Origin: Streptomyces mirabilis
GTDB taxonomy: Bacteria; Actinomycetota; Actinomycetes; Streptomycetales; Streptomycetaceae
Direction: 5' to 3'
DNA: 64,000 nucleotides
Assembly: GCF_039503195.1 (NCBI RefSeq)
Contig: NZ_JBCJKP010000001.1
Span: 9,238,001 to 9,302,000, forward strand
Under the pieces are notes generated by a model. That model did no database searches, was not told the origin of the DNA, and saw nothing but the letters and a program-made list of their open reading frames with translations. Below are positions 1 through 8,844 of this stretch, piece by piece. The position numbers and the translations under genes were made by a program. Position 1 is the stretch's first letter. The number at the start of each line of letters is the position of its first letter.

Positions 1-162
1 TCGGAAGCCGCAGGTCGGGAGCAGGGCGGCCCTGCTGCGTCCCGCATGCGACGGAACGGGTGAAGTGTCCGCCGCCACGGCCCGCCAGGACCCGCCGCGA
101 CCGCCGTCCGCGTCGGCGACGAGCGGCCCGGCGCTCGACGGGCGCCTGCGGCCGGGGCTTCC

Positions 163-168
163 TAGAGT
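163..168 (+). promoter_or_regulatory. Candidate -10 element (TAGAGT) for a leaderless lysX transcript
   Basis: TAGAGT matches the Streptomyces TANNNT -10 pattern and ends 7 bases before the ATG at 176. Transcription would therefore start at or next to the A of the start codon. No good Shine-Dalgarno sequence precedes that ATG. I could not find a convincing -35 hexamer at 17-18 bp, so this is an inference. Confidence 0.4.
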
Positions 169-175
169 CGACATC

Positions 176-3100
176 ATGAGCGCCACCGTGGAGGCCCGCG
201 GACCGAGGGATGCCACGGGTCCCGTACCGCCGTCCCGGGTCGGCTTCCTCAGCAAGGTGCCCGAAGGCTTCGCGGCCTTCTTCGGCGCCCTCTCGCTGCT
301 GTGCGTCCTGCTGGCCTTCTTCGCTCCCGTGCGCCGTCTGCTGTACCCCGTCGTTGCCTTCCTCGACCTGTTGATCGTCCCGGTCAGCGCCAACCTCGCG
401 TACGCCGTCTTCCTCTTCCTGCTCGCCGCCGCGACCGCCGCCCGCAAGAAGGTCGCCTGGTGGCTGGTCGTCGTCTACCTCGGCGTGCTGGTCTTCTTCG
501 ACGTCGCCGGCCTGGCGATGGGCCTGTACGCCGAGTCGCTGCCGTCCTTCATCGCCTGCGGACTGCTGCTGGTGCTCCTGATCGTGGCGCGCCGCGAGTT
601 CTACGCCGACTCCCGGCGCGGCGCCGTATGGCGCGCCCTGGCCGTGCTGCTCGTCGGACTCGCCGTGGCGATCCTGATCGGCTGGGGCCTGGTCGAGTGG
701 TTCCCCGGCACGCTGGCCTCGGAAGAACGGCTGGTGTGGGCGGCCAGCCGGGTGTGCGGCGGGCTGGTCCCCAGCAGTTCGTTCAGCGGGCGCCCGCCCC
801 GCAAGCTCTTCTTCGTCCTCGGCCTCCTCGGTGCCCTCGCCCAGCTCAACGCCGTCGCCACCCTCTTCCGCTCCCAGCGCCTGGAGGCGGCCCTGCGCGG
901 CGACGAGGAGGCCCGCATCCGCGCCCTCCTGCGGGCGTACGGCGCCGACGACTCCCTCGGCTACTTCGCCACCCGCCGCGACAAGGCCGTCGTCTTCTCA
1001 CCCAGCGGCAAGGCCGCCGTCACCTACCGCGTCGAGGCCGGCGTCTGCCTGGCCAGCGGCGACCCCGTCGGCGACCGCGAGGCCTGGCCGCACGCCATCG
1101 AGGCCTGGCTCGGCCTGGCCCGCCGCTACGCCTGGGCGCCCGCCGTCATGGGCACCTCGGAGGACGGGGCCAAGGCCTTCGCGCGCGCCGGGCTCGGCGC
1201 GCTCGAACTCGGCGACGAGGCGATCCTGCACGTCGCCGGCTTCGACCTGGACGGCCGCGACATGCGTGTCACCCGCCAGGCGGTGAACCGCGTACGGCGC
1301 ACCGGCGCCACCTGCCGGGTACGCCGCCACTCCAGCCTCACCGACGAGGAGATGGAGGAGATCATCGACAAGGCGGACGCCTGGCGCGACACCGAGACCG
1401 AGCGCGGCTTCTCCATGGCGCTGGACCGGCTCGGCGACCCCGCGGACGGCGACTGCCTGCTCGTCGAGGCCCTGACGCCCGAGGGCAAGCTCCTCGCGCT
1501 GCTGTCCTTCGTGCCCTGGGGCAAGGACGGCATCTCGCTCGACCTCATGCGCCGCGACCGCAGCGCCCCGAACGGCGTCATGGAGTTCATGGTCGCCGAG
1601 GTGTGCGCGGCGGCCGGGACGTTCGGCGTACGGCGCATCTCCCTCAACTTCGCGGTGTTCCGGTCGGTCTTCGAGGAGGGCGCCCGGATCGGTGCGGGTC
1701 CGGTGCTCCGGCTCTGGCGCGGACTGCTGCTGTTCTTCTCCCGGTGGTGGCAGCTGGAGGCCCTCTACCGGTCCAACGCCAAGTTCCAGCCCGAGTGGTA
1801 CCCCCGCTTCATCTGTTACGGCGACACCGGCTCCCTCGCCCGCATCGGCCTGGCGTCCGGCATCGCCGAGGGCTTCGTCTCCGTGCCCTCGCTGCGCAAG
1901 CTCTGGGGCAAGGGGCACCCGAGGACCGGACCCCACCCCGCGAGCACCGCGGGCCTGCCCTCGCTGTCGGCCCTCGGCCTCGACGAGGGCGAGGAGGCGG
2001 CGGCCACCGATCCGACCGCGGGCCTGCCCGAACAGATCCGCCTCCGCCACCGTTCGCTCGACCGGCTGCTCGCCGACGGAGTCGACCCCTATCCGGTGGG
2101 CGTCCCGTCCCGCACCCACACCCTCGCCGAGGTCCGCGCGGGGCCGGCGGGACACCACGTGACCGTCGCCGGGCGCGTCCTCCTCGTACGGGACTTCGGC
2201 GGGATCGTGTTCGCCGTCCTGCGCGACTGGTCCGGCGATCTTCAGCTCGCCCTCACCCGGCTGGAGTCCGGACCCGAACTCAGGCGCTTCCGCCAGGACG
2301 TCGACATCGGCGACCTCATCACCGCCGAGGGCCTGGTCGGCGTCAGCGACCTGGGCGAACCGACCGTCTTCGTCTCCTCCTGGCAGCTCTCCGGCAAATG
2401 CCTGCGCCCGCTGCCCGACAAGCGCCGGGGCCTCGCCGACCCCGAGGCGAAGGTGCGCCGCCGCTATCTCGACCTGGTGTCCAGCCCCGACGCCCGCGAG
2501 GTCCTGCGGGCCCGCTCCACCGCCGTGCAGGCGCTGCGCCAGGGCCTGCTGGACCGGGGCTATCTCGAGGTCGAGACGCCGATGCTCCAGCAGATCCACG
2601 GTGGCGCCAACGCCCGTCCGTTCACCACCCACATCAACGCCTACGACCTGAACATGTACCTGCGCATCGCCCCCGAGCTCTACCTCAAGCGGCTGTGCGT
2701 GGGCGGCCTGGAGAAGGTCTTCGAGATGGGGCGCACCTTCCGCAACGAGGGCGTCTCCTACAAGCACAACCCCGAGTTCACCATGCTGGAGGCCTACCAG
2801 GCGTTCGCCGACTACGACGTGATGCTCGGCCTCACCCGCGAACTGATCCAGGGCGCCGCGACCGCCGCCTTCGGCGCGCCCGTCGCCCGCAGGGACGGCA
2901 CCGAGTACGACATCTCCGGCCCGTGGCCGGTCAAGACGGTGTACGGCGCGATCTCGGAGGCCCTGGGGGAGGAGGTGGACCCCGGCGCGTCCGTGGCGGA
3001 CCTGCACCAGCTGTGCGACCGTGCGGGAGTGCCGTATCGGCCGGACGACGGACCGGGTGACGTCGTACTGGAGATGTACGAACGACTGGTCGAGGAGAAG

Positions 3101-3463
3101 ACCCTGCTGCCCACGTTCTACAAGGACTTCCCGACCGATGTCTCCCCGCTCGCCCGGCAGCACCGCACCGACCCGCGCCTCGCCGAACGCTGGGACCTCG
3201 TCGCCTTCGGCACCGAACTGGGCACCGCGTACTCGGAGTTGACCGACCCCGTGGAGCAGCGGCGGCGGCTGACCGCGCAGTCGCTGCGGGCCGCCGGGGG
3301 AGATCCCGAGGCGATGGAACTCGACGAGGACTTCCTCGACGCGCTGGAGTACGCGATGCCGCCGACCGGCGGGCTCGGCATCGGGGTGGACCGGCTGGTC
3401 ATGTTCCTCACGGGGCTGACGATTCGGGAGACATTGCCGTTCCCCCTGGTGCGTCGGCGCTGA
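176..3463 (+). CDS. lysX: Bifunctional lysylphosphatidylglycerol synthetase / lysyl-tRNA synthetase LysX
   Basis: This 1095-residue fusion has an N-terminal membrane part with several hydrophobic helices (about residues 25-240). A DUF2156/MprF-like aminoacyl-transferase domain follows (about 250-580), then an OB-fold anticodon domain and a class II lysyl-tRNA synthetase core. Synthetase signatures include [11 protein letters not shown] (motif 2), [13 protein letters not shown] and [13 protein letters not shown] (motif 3) near the C-terminus. In the family, the synthetase half charges tRNA-Lys and the membrane half moves lysine to phosphatidylglycerol, changing surface charge and resistance to cationic peptides. 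The frame is open upstream to 65, but the ATG at 176 is preferred because the -10-like TAGAGT lies just before it and the upstream 37 residues look like out-of-gene composition. A housekeeping LysRS is expected elsewhere. Confidence 0.93.
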   Translation: MSATVEARGPRDATGPVPPSRVGFLSKVPEGFAAFFGALSLLCVLLAFFAPVRRLLYPVVAFLDLLIVPVSANLAYAVFLFLLAAATAARKKVAWWLVVVYLGVLVFFDVAGLAMGLYAESLPSFIACGLLLVLLIVARREFYADSRRGAVWRALAVLLVGLAVAILIGWGLVEWFPGTLASEERLVWAASRVCGGLVPSSSFSGRPPRKLFFVLGLLGALAQLNAVATLFRSQRLEAALRGDEEARIRALLRAYGADDSLGYFATRRDKAVVFSPSGKAAVTYRVEAGVCLASGDPVGDREAWPHAIEAWLGLARRYAWAPAVMGTSEDGAKAFARAGLGALELGDEAILHVAGFDLDGRDMRVTRQAVNRVRRTGATCRVRRHSSLTDEEMEEIIDKADAWRDTETERGFSMALDRLGDPADGDCLLVEALTPEGKLLALLSFVPWGKDGISLDLMRRDRSAPNGVMEFMVAEVCAAAGTFGVRRISLNFAVFRSVFEEGARIGAGPVLRLWRGLLLFFSRWWQLEALYRSNAKFQPEWYPRFICYGDTGSLARIGLASGIAEGFVSVPSLRKLWGKGHPRTGPHPASTAGLPSLSALGLDEGEEAAATDPTAGLPEQIRLRHRSLDRLLADGVDPYPVGVPSRTHTLAEVRAGPAGHHVTVAGRVLLVRDFGGIVFAVLRDWSGDLQLALTRLESGPELRRFRQDVDIGDLITAEGLVGVSDLGEPTVFVSSWQLSGKCLRPLPDKRRGLADPEAKVRRRYLDLVSSPDAREVLRARSTAVQALRQGLLDRGYLEVETPMLQQIHGGANARPFTTHINAYDLNMYLRIAPELYLKRLCVGGLEKVFEMGRTFRNEGVSYKHNPEFTMLEAYQAFADYDVMLGLTRELIQGAATAAFGAPVARRDGTEYDISGPWPVKTVYGAISEALGEEVDPGASVADLHQLCDRAGVPYRPDDGPGDVVLEMYERLVEEKTLLPTFYKDFPTDVSPLARQHRTDPRLAERWDLVAFGTELGTAYSELTDPVEQRRRLTAQSLRAAGGDPEAMELDEDFLDALEYAMPPTGGLGIGVDRLVMFLTGLTIRETLPFPLVRRR

Positions 3464-3544
3464 GCTGGTCCCAACGGGCGCTTTCGTGAGTCCGCACCGG
3501 TGTTGCTCAGCCGCGATGTGCCTCCATTGGGCGTCTGATTAATC

Positions 3545-4381
3545 ATGAAAAAGTATCAGCTGATTACGCGGCGCCGACTGCTGATCGCCGGCACCGCCGT
3601 CCTGGGGGTGGCGGGCACGGCCCGCGTCCTCACCGCAGATCCGCCCGGGAGCCCGGTGCGGGGCGCACCCGTGGCCGGGGGCCCGCAAGCGCGCCAGGCA
3701 CTCAAGCCCTCCGCGTACCGCCTCGAGCCGATGACCGGATCCGCTCCGTCGCGCCGGACGCCCGGCAAGCCCGCTGTCCGGCGTGAGCCGATCCTGCGGG
3801 TGAGCGGGCGCGGCCGCACGATGGTACTGACCTTCGACGACGGACCCGATCCGCGCTACACCCCGAGCATTCTGCGCACCCTGCGCAAGCACGACGTGCG
3901 GGCGATGTTCTTCGTCTGCGGGGAGATGGCCGTCGACAACAAGGACCTGCTGGCGGAGATGGCCGACGACGGGCACGTCGTCGGCAACCACACCTGGACG
4001 CACCCGTTGCTGACCGAGCTCCGGCGCTCCGAGATCCGCTCCGAGATCGCGCGCACCAGCGACGTCATCGAGGACGCCTACGGCGAACGGCCCGTCTGGT
4101 TCCGCGCGCCCTATGGGGCCTGGAACCGGGCGACCTTCCAGATCGGCGCCGACCTCGGCATGGAACCGATGGCCTGGACGGTCGACAGCCTCGACTGGAC
4201 CACCCCGGGCACCGCCACCATCGTCGACCGGGTGGAGGAGGGCGCCGCCCCCGGCGTCGTCGTCCTCTCCCACGACGCGGGCGGCGACCGCTCCCAGTCC
4301 GTCAGCGCCCTGCGCGACTACCTGCCCGTACTCCTCGACTCCGGCTACCACCTCACGGTGCCGCACCGCGAGGACCTCTGA
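3545..4381 (+). CDS. Secreted polysaccharide deacetylase (NodB homology domain)
   Basis: The product has 278 residues. Its N-terminus holds a Tat-like signal (TRRRLLIAG followed by a hydrophobic stretch), suggesting export. The NodB domain covers about residues 90-270 and shows the carbohydrate esterase family 4 motifs in order: TFDDGPD (catalytic base and metal Asp), GNHTWTHPLL (metal-binding HxxxH), RAPYGAWN, DSLDW, and LSHDAGGDRS. These imply an active metal-dependent deacetylase acting on cell-wall or extracellular N-acetylated glycans; the exact substrate cannot be told from sequence. It is convergent with the sortase gene, separated by a strong hairpin at 4420-4454. The start ATG at 3545 has only a weak ribosome site upstream. 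Confidence 0.9.
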   Translation: MKKYQLITRRRLLIAGTAVLGVAGTARVLTADPPGSPVRGAPVAGGPQARQALKPSAYRLEPMTGSAPSRRTPGKPAVRREPILRVSGRGRTMVLTFDDGPDPRYTPSILRTLRKHDVRAMFFVCGEMAVDNKDLLAEMADDGHVVGNHTWTHPLLTELRRSEIRSEIARTSDVIEDAYGERPVWFRAPYGAWNRATFQIGADLGMEPMAWTVDSLDWTTPGTATIVDRVEEGAAPGVVVLSHDAGGDRSQSVSALRDYLPVLLDSGYHLTVPHREDL

Positions 4382-4419
4382 GCGGGAGCGGGGAGCGGTC
4401 GCGGTCGCCCCCGACTCCG

Positions 4420-4454
4420 CCGACGGGCCCGGGAACAGCGCCCGGGCCCGTCGG
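4420..4454. terminator. Bidirectional hairpin terminator
   Basis: A perfect 14-bp inverted repeat (4420-4433 and 4441-4454, arms CCGACGGGCCCGGG) encloses a 7-base loop. It lies between convergent genes ending at 4381 and 4464. No T-run follows, as is usual in Streptomyces. Confidence 0.8.
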
Positions 4455-4463
4455 CGGGGAGTC

Positions 4464-5126
4464 TCAGCGGACCTCGACCAGGCGGGCGAACACGACGACG
4501 TTCCCGTCGTAGCCGTGCTGCTTGGAGAAACCGCCTCCGCAGGTGATGACCCGCAATTCCGGGGTGCCCTTGCTGCCGTACACCCGGTCACCGGGGAAGT
4601 TGTTCTTCGCGAATACGTCGACGCCGTAGATCTCGAAAGTGGCGGTCTTCCCGTCCTTTCGCTGAACCTCGACCCGGTTTCCCTTCTTGAGGGCACCGAG
4701 CCCGTAGAAGACGGCCGGTCCCCGCATGTTGTCCACATGGCCCACGATCACGGCCGTGCCCTTCTCGCCGGGCGACACCGCACCGGTGAACCAGCCCGCG
4801 AGATTGGCATTGTCGGGCGGCGGCGCGTCGACCCAGCCGGCCGAGTCGAGACCCACCGGCACGACCGGGGCATCCACCTGGATCGCCGGGATCCTGACCC
4901 GGTCCACCACGGAGTACGGCAACGCGGCGGGCCCGTTGGAGAAGGTGGCGACGGGCGTCCTGCTGTCCGCTGCCGCCGCCGTCGCGGGCTGCGGAGGGCC
5001 CACGTCGAACTCACCGGAACCATTCCGAATGAGTGCGAGGCCGGTCAGCAGAACAAGCGCTATCACGCCCCACGGGGCGCGCTTCTTCTGCCGCTCCTCC
5101 TCTTCGACCACCTCGGACGCAAACAT
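4464..5126 (-). CDS. Class F sortase
   Basis: The product has 220 residues with one N-terminal membrane anchor (about 15-35) followed by a Pro/Ala linker and a sortase barrel. The expected catalytic residues are visible: His in IVGHVDN, Cys in RVITCGGGF and a C-terminal Arg in VVFARLVEV. Sortases cleave a C-terminal sorting signal and join the protein to a cell-wall amine; class F enzymes are typical of actinobacteria and their substrates are less well defined. Two secreted proteins with a common pre-membrane motif lie next to it (5459-6301 and 6411-7007) and are candidate substrates. An in-frame ATG exists at 5171, but the ATG at 5126 places the basic residues and anchor in the usual position and is preferred. 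Confidence 0.88.
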   Translation of the reverse strand: MFASEVVEEEERQKKRAPWGVIALVLLTGLALIRNGSGEFDVGPPQPATAAAADSRTPVATFSNGPAALPYSVVDRVRIPAIQVDAPVVPVGLDSAGWVDAPPPDNANLAGWFTGAVSPGEKGTAVIVGHVDNMRGPAVFYGLGALKKGNRVEVQRKDGKTATFEIYGVDVFAKNNFPGDRVYGSKGTPELRVITCGGGFSKQHGYDGNVVVFARLVEVR

Positions 5127-5458
5127 TCGCAATCCCCTCTCGACGCGACCGTCGCCGCGTCCGTCGCGCATACCAGAACGCTAAGTGGAGCATGCCCGGC
5201 AGGCGACGGGGCGCGGGCGAACGGGTGTCGGGGCATCCGTGTGGTGAGCCATCCGAGTTGCCGAGGGCAGGAAATTTCTGACGGTCCGTGACCTGCGGCA
5301 ATATCCGATTGTGTGGAAATCCTTCGGCGTGTCTTCTCACCAGGACGGACCATTCTCGAAATGCGCCCCCGTGCACCGCATCTGAGGGTCTGTATGGGAG
5401 GCGCTTTCTCGCCGATCGACCGGGGACGGTTCCCGGGGCGTCTTCCGCGGAGGATCAC
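5127..5458. other. Divergent intergenic region, sortase / secreted repeat protein
   Basis: No gene was found in these 332 bases. On the minus strand near 5173-5190 the sequence contains TTAGCGTT. A similar CTAGCGTT lies upstream of the paralogous secreted protein gene (near 7081-7095), so the two genes may share a promoter type. A GGAGG ribosome site sits just before the ATG at 5459. Confidence 0.4.
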
Positions 5459-6301
5459 ATGCGTACAACTCGTGCCCTGGCGGTTTCTGCCGCCGTGGTC
5501 GCCGCGGTGGGGCTCGCCGCCCCGGTGGCGACGGCATCGAACGAACCGGGCAGCAATGAGTCGGGCAACAACGAGCCGAGCAACAACGAGTCGAGCGGCA
5601 ACGAGCGACTGGGCAACCCCGGTGGACCGGGCAACGGCACCGGGCTGGAGAGCGGCGGTGGTGTGGTAGGCGGTGGCGGGGTGGTCGGCGGCGGTGGCGT
5701 GGTCGGCGGCGGTGGCGTGGTCGGTGGCGGGGTGGTCGGCGGCGGTGGCGTGGTGATCGGCGGCGGTGGCGTGGTCGGTGGCGGCCGCCTGGGTGACAAC
5801 GGCCGGTTCAACGACAATGGCCGCTTCAACGACAATGGCCGCTTCAACGACAACGGCCGGTTCAACGACAATGGCCGCTTCGATGACAACCGCCGCTTCG
5901 AGGTACGGAACATCCTCGTCCGGCCCAGTGTCATCGCGCGGGGCGGCCAGCTGTCGATCACCGTGGACGGCGAAGCGTGCCTGAGGCCCGGCAGTACGGT
6001 CTCCTCGCGGGTCTTCCCCACTACGCTGCTGCGCCGGGTGGGCGGCGACACGTCCATCGCGACGGTCATCGTCGACCGTGACGCGCGCCGGGGGTCGTAC
6101 GACGTCACGGTCCACTGCGACGGCCGAAGGCTGACCCGGCCCGCGGCCTTCGCCGTCATCGGCGGTGTCAGAGCTGGTCTGGGTGGCAGCGTCGGCGGAG
6201 CGGCGCCCGCCGACGTGGCGATCGGCGGCGGACTGATGACCGCCGGTGTCGTCGGCGGTGGGGTGTTCTGGCTGCGTCGCAGGTCCGAACGGCGGAACTG
6301 A
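5459..6301 (+). CDS. Secreted, C-terminally membrane-anchored repeat protein (candidate sortase substrate)
   Basis: The product has 280 residues with a clear Sec signal peptide ending near ASA/ATASN. A low-complexity Asn/Ser/Gly stretch follows, then a run of GGGVVG repeats and a run of six-residue GRFNDN repeats. Next comes a beta-rich domain with two Cys, similar to the one in the neighbouring gene at 6411-7007 (both read roughly ARGGQLxIT or AAGGRLRLT, then a Cys, then a second Cys near the end). A GVRAGLGGSVGG motif, a hydrophobic segment and a terminal RRR tail end the protein. This layout is typical of wall-anchored proteins, though there is no LPXTG. The start at 5459 has GGAGG 6 bases upstream; in-frame codons before it lack a signal peptide. 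Function is unknown. Confidence 0.85.
   Translation: MRTTRALAVSAAVVAAVGLAAPVATASNEPGSNESGNNEPSNNESSGNERLGNPGGPGNGTGLESGGGVVGGGGVVGGGGVVGGGGVVGGGVVGGGGVVIGGGGVVGGGRLGDNGRFNDNGRFNDNGRFNDNGRFNDNGRFDDNRRFEVRNILVRPSVIARGGQLSITVDGEACLRPGSTVSSRVFPTTLLRRVGGDTSIATVIVDRDARRGSYDVTVHCDGRRLTRPAAFAVIGGVRAGLGGSVGGAAPADVAIGGGLMTAGVVGGGVFWLRRRSERRN
5653..5898 (+). repeat. In-gene tandem repeats encoding GGGVVG and GRFNDN units
   Basis: About 5653-5788 is a minisatellite of 12-18 base units built from ggcggtggcgtggtc. About 5790-5898 is a tandem array of 18-base units encoding GRFNDN. Units are nearly identical in DNA, suggesting recent expansion by slippage or unequal recombination; copy number is likely to vary between strains. 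Confidence 0.85.
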
Positions 6302-6360
6302 GCGGTGCCGGCACCCTTGGCAGAGCCCCGCGGAGCGTGTGTGTGACAGGCCTTCGCCCC

Positions 6361-6395
6361 GGCCCTTCTCGCCGAGATCCGGGGCGAGAAGGGCC
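6361..6395. terminator. Bidirectional hairpin terminator
   Basis: A 13-bp perfect inverted repeat (6361-6373 and 6383-6395, arm GGCCCTTCTCGCC) with a 9-base loop sits between convergent genes ending at 6301 and 6411. Confidence 0.8.
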
Positions 6396-6410
6396 CCGAG
6401 CGGCGAGTGA

Positions 6411-7007
6411 TCAGGACTCCTCGTCCGTGACGCGGCGGCGCGTCATGGACCACGCTGTGCCGACACAGCCGGCGATGAGCGCGGTTCCCAGGCCGATCTC
6501 CTTGAGGTCGAAGCCACCGCCGGAGCTCCCGCCGACACCGGCCTTGACGCCTCGCTGCACGGAGGCCGGGACCTGGACCTGGGTCGGGTCGGAGTAGGTG
6601 GTACCGGAGCGGCCGGGGGCGATGGTCAGCTCGGTGTGGCCGCTCTCGTTGCCGCACTGGAACGTCACCTGGTACACCGAGCCCGCTCTGGCGTCCGCGT
6701 CGATCAGGGCCGTCGCCGACGACTGGCCCCTGGGGATCGTGACCGTGTCGAAGACTTCCGAGGAGACCCTGGCGACGGAGTCGCAGCTCTCCGCGGTCAG
6801 CCGGAGCCGGCCGCCCGCCGCGATGCTCTGCGGCTGCACGTTGAAGCCGAACGAGGTGATGTTGTTGTTGCCCCGACCACTGTCACGGCCACTGCTACGG
6901 CCGCCGTCACTGTTTCCGTCGCCGTTTCCGGCGAGAGCGGCGGTTGCCGAAAGGGTGAGGGCGGTCGCGCCCAGCAGTGCGGCCGAAGCCACGCGTATCG
7001 CGTGCAT
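6411..7007 (-). CDS. Secreted, C-terminally membrane-anchored protein, paralogue of the 5459-6301 product
   Basis: The product has 198 residues: a Sec signal peptide (cleavage near ALAGN), a Gly/Ser/Asp/Arg/Asn-rich linker, and a beta-rich domain with two Cys. The motif GVKAGVGGSSGG precedes a C-terminal hydrophobic helix and an RRRV tail. The domain and the GV(K/R)AG(V/L)GGS motif match the product of 5459-6301, so the two are paralogues. The sortase gene nearby makes wall attachment through this C-terminus a reasonable inference, although no classical LPXTG is present. The start ATG at 7007 has a strong GGAGG 6 bases upstream. Function is unknown. Confidence 0.85.
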   Translation of the reverse strand: MHAIRVASAALLGATALTLSATAALAGNGDGNSDGGRSSGRDSGRGNNNITSFGFNVQPQSIAAGGRLRLTAESCDSVARVSSEVFDTVTIPRGQSSATALIDADARAGSVYQVTFQCGNESGHTELTIAPGRSGTTYSDPTQVQVPASVQRGVKAGVGGSSGGGFDLKEIGLGTALIAGCVGTAWSMTRRRVTDEES

Positions 7008-7230
7008 GGTGAGCCTCCGGGTCCCCGAGGAGCCTTGCTGCGGACCTTCCGCCTGCGTCTGAAATGCGCCTCGATGTTCGAAACGCTAGGAAGGCGTGCA
7101 CGTCGGCGCGATCGCAGTAGCGCGAACGGGGTAACCGGGTGGGCCGTACGGGGGAATGCGGGTGCGCGAGCGGGGGACGGACGCGGTGTGGCGTCCGTCC
7201 CCCGATCCGCCGGCCGTTAAGGGAGGCCGG

Positions 7231-7995
7231 TCACTTCGGAAGGTGCGGGAACAGTGCCGTGAACGGTTCCGCCGAGGCTGTGATCCCCCGGCTGTAGGGC
7301 GCGTCGAAGTCCCAGATCAGGAAGAGCAGGAACGCGATCAGGGCGGAGAAGAGCCCGGCGAGGATCAGTTCCCGCTTGGTGCGCCGGATCTGGAGCGCGA
7401 ACACCATTCCGATGGTGACCACGGCTCCGGTGATCAGCCCGAACCACACCACGCCCGGCATGGTCGCGTCCGTCGAGTCGGCGCGGGCGTTGCGTGCCGC
7501 GTCGGCCGCGGTCACCTGGTCGACCAGCGGCTGGTAGGTCTGGGCCTCGAAGTCCGACCTCGGCCGGTATTCGCTGACGTCCTGGCGCACGACCTCGAAG
7601 AGCCGGCCGCCCTTGGCGGTGACATGATCGTGGTCGGCCATGGTCTTCCACTCGGTTTTGACGACGTATCCGACGTACGCGTCGACGTCGCCGCGAATAC
7701 GGTCGCGCACGTCCGGCGGGTAGACGCGGACCCGCTCCGAGATCTCGTGCAGGGCCTGCGCCTCCGCCTGCACATGGTCCTGGGCGGCGCTGCGGGCCTC
7801 CCAGACTCCGGCGATGGCCAGTCCCAGGACGATGGCGTAGACCACGCCGATCATCATGGTCATGTATTCGATCACGTCCGGGGTCTCGGACGGATCCTCG
7901 TCGTCGGGGGCCCGGCGGGTGCGTACGAGGGACACGACGAGGACGACGACACACGCCGCCGCCATCGCGAGGACGAGAACAAGCCATTCCGACAA
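7231..7995 (-). CDS. DUF4239 integral membrane protein
   Basis: The product has 254 residues with hydrophobic segments at about 5-25, 45-65, 180-200 and 210-230, and a polar, helix-prone section between the two pairs. This pattern fits the DUF4239 (bestrophin-like) family, whose function is not established. The gene starts 15 bases after the stop of the proline-rich protein gene (8011-8574) on the same strand, so the two are probably co-transcribed. It ends with the usual short polar tail. Confidence 0.8.
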   Translation of the reverse strand: MSEWLVLVLAMAAACVVVLVVSLVRTRRAPDDEDPSETPDVIEYMTMMIGVVYAIVLGLAIAGVWEARSAAQDHVQAEAQALHEISERVRVYPPDVRDRIRGDVDAYVGYVVKTEWKTMADHDHVTAKGGRLFEVVRQDVSEYRPRSDFEAQTYQPLVDQVTAADAARNARADSTDATMPGVVWFGLITGAVVTIGMVFALQIRRTKRELILAGLFSALIAFLLFLIWDFDAPYSRGITASAEPFTALFPHLPK

Positions 7996-8010
7996 GGGTG
8001 CCTCCAGGGG

Positions 8011-8574
8011 TCAGCGCGGACGCAGCGCCGCGACGGCGAGCAACGCGGGCACGGTGACGAGCAGGGTGAGCGAGACCAGGGACGGTCCGCTGCGGGGCGA
8101 GTGCTTGCGCGTCGGGGCGCGGTAGGCCGGATATCTCACCGGGGTCGCCGACGGTTTGGGCCGCGCCTTGCGCGTGGGCGTAGGCGTCGGTGTGGGCTTC
8201 GGCGCCGGTCTCGGCGGGGGCGCCACGGTGGGGGGCCGCGGGGTCGGCGAGGCGGGTGGAGGCGGTGGCGGAGGAGCCGGCGGCGGGGGTTTCGGCCTGG
8301 GTTTGGGCGGAGGCGCCGGGGGTGGTGGGGGCGGCGGTTTCGGAATGGGTGGGGGCGTGGGCGACGGGGGCGGCGGGCTGATGGTGCAGAGGTCGCCGCC
8401 GGCCACCGCCACCGCGTCCGTGCCCTCCGGGCCGATGGAGGCGTACGCGCAGGAGTCGGCGACCGCCGCCGAGGCCGGCGCGCCGCCGATGATCCAGGTC
8501 AGCGTCAGCAGCGCCAACACCCGTATGACGAGGGCGGACCGGGTCCGCTGTGGTCCATGCACGACCGAGATCAT
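8011..8574 (-). CDS. Proline-rich secreted protein of unknown function
   Basis: The product has 187 residues starting at the ATG at 8574: a signal peptide (hydrophobic ALLTLTWIIGGAPASAA), a short extracellular part with two Cys, a long Pro/Lys/Arg-rich linker (PPPPSPTPPPIPKPPPP and similar), and a C-terminal hydrophobic segment ending in LRPR. The architecture suggests a wall-spanning tether with membrane anchors at both ends. The frame is open to 8769, but the upstream residues lack coherence and would hide the signal peptide. It precedes the DUF4239 gene by 15 bases, so a shared role in the envelope is likely. The long complementary Gly-rich frame on the plus strand is an artefact. Confidence 0.72.
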   Translation of the reverse strand: MISVVHGPQRTRSALVIRVLALLTLTWIIGGAPASAAVADSCAYASIGPEGTDAVAVAGGDLCTISPPPPSPTPPPIPKPPPPPPPAPPPKPRPKPPPPAPPPPPPPASPTPRPPTVAPPPRPAPKPTPTPTPTRKARPKPSATPVRYPAYRAPTRKHSPRSGPSLVSLTLLVTVPALLAVAALRPR

Positions 8575-8844
8575 GAGCCGTACAGCGCCCGTGCACGCCG
8601 GAGCCGACGGGTATTGCCCCCGAACGAAGGACGTCCGGCTCGGACCGGTTTGACGCCCTCTCGGGACACGGCCACCGGGGTGGGAACAGATGCGCGAGAT
8701 ACATGCCGGGGTGGGGTGTGTCACAGCGTTCCGAAAGTTTTTTGTGCGGCCGTTGAACACATCCGCCACTCCCGCCCGTACCTAGGGCCATGCGCGGCGC
8801 AGCAGGGCGCTGCAACCCTTAACGCGAACAGTGGGAGTTACCCA

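Noticed and set aside
998..3163. Long antisense open frame opposite lysX
   Set aside because: It is a product of high GC and codon bias. Composition is Gly/Asp/Val-rich with no domain, and lysX on the other strand has clear aminoacyl-tRNA synthetase motifs.
5653..5898. CRISPR-like repeats
   Set aside because: The repeats are in frame, encode GGGVVG/GRFNDN, and have no unique spacers.
8190..8400. Gly-rich ORF opposite the proline-rich linker
   Set aside because: It is the complement of a Pro-repeat region and has no start or ribosome site of its own.
7156..8844. N-terminal extension of the repeat lipoprotein
   Set aside because: The lipobox signal peptide starts at 8845, and the upstream sequence is antisense to the DUF4239 and Pro-rich genes.
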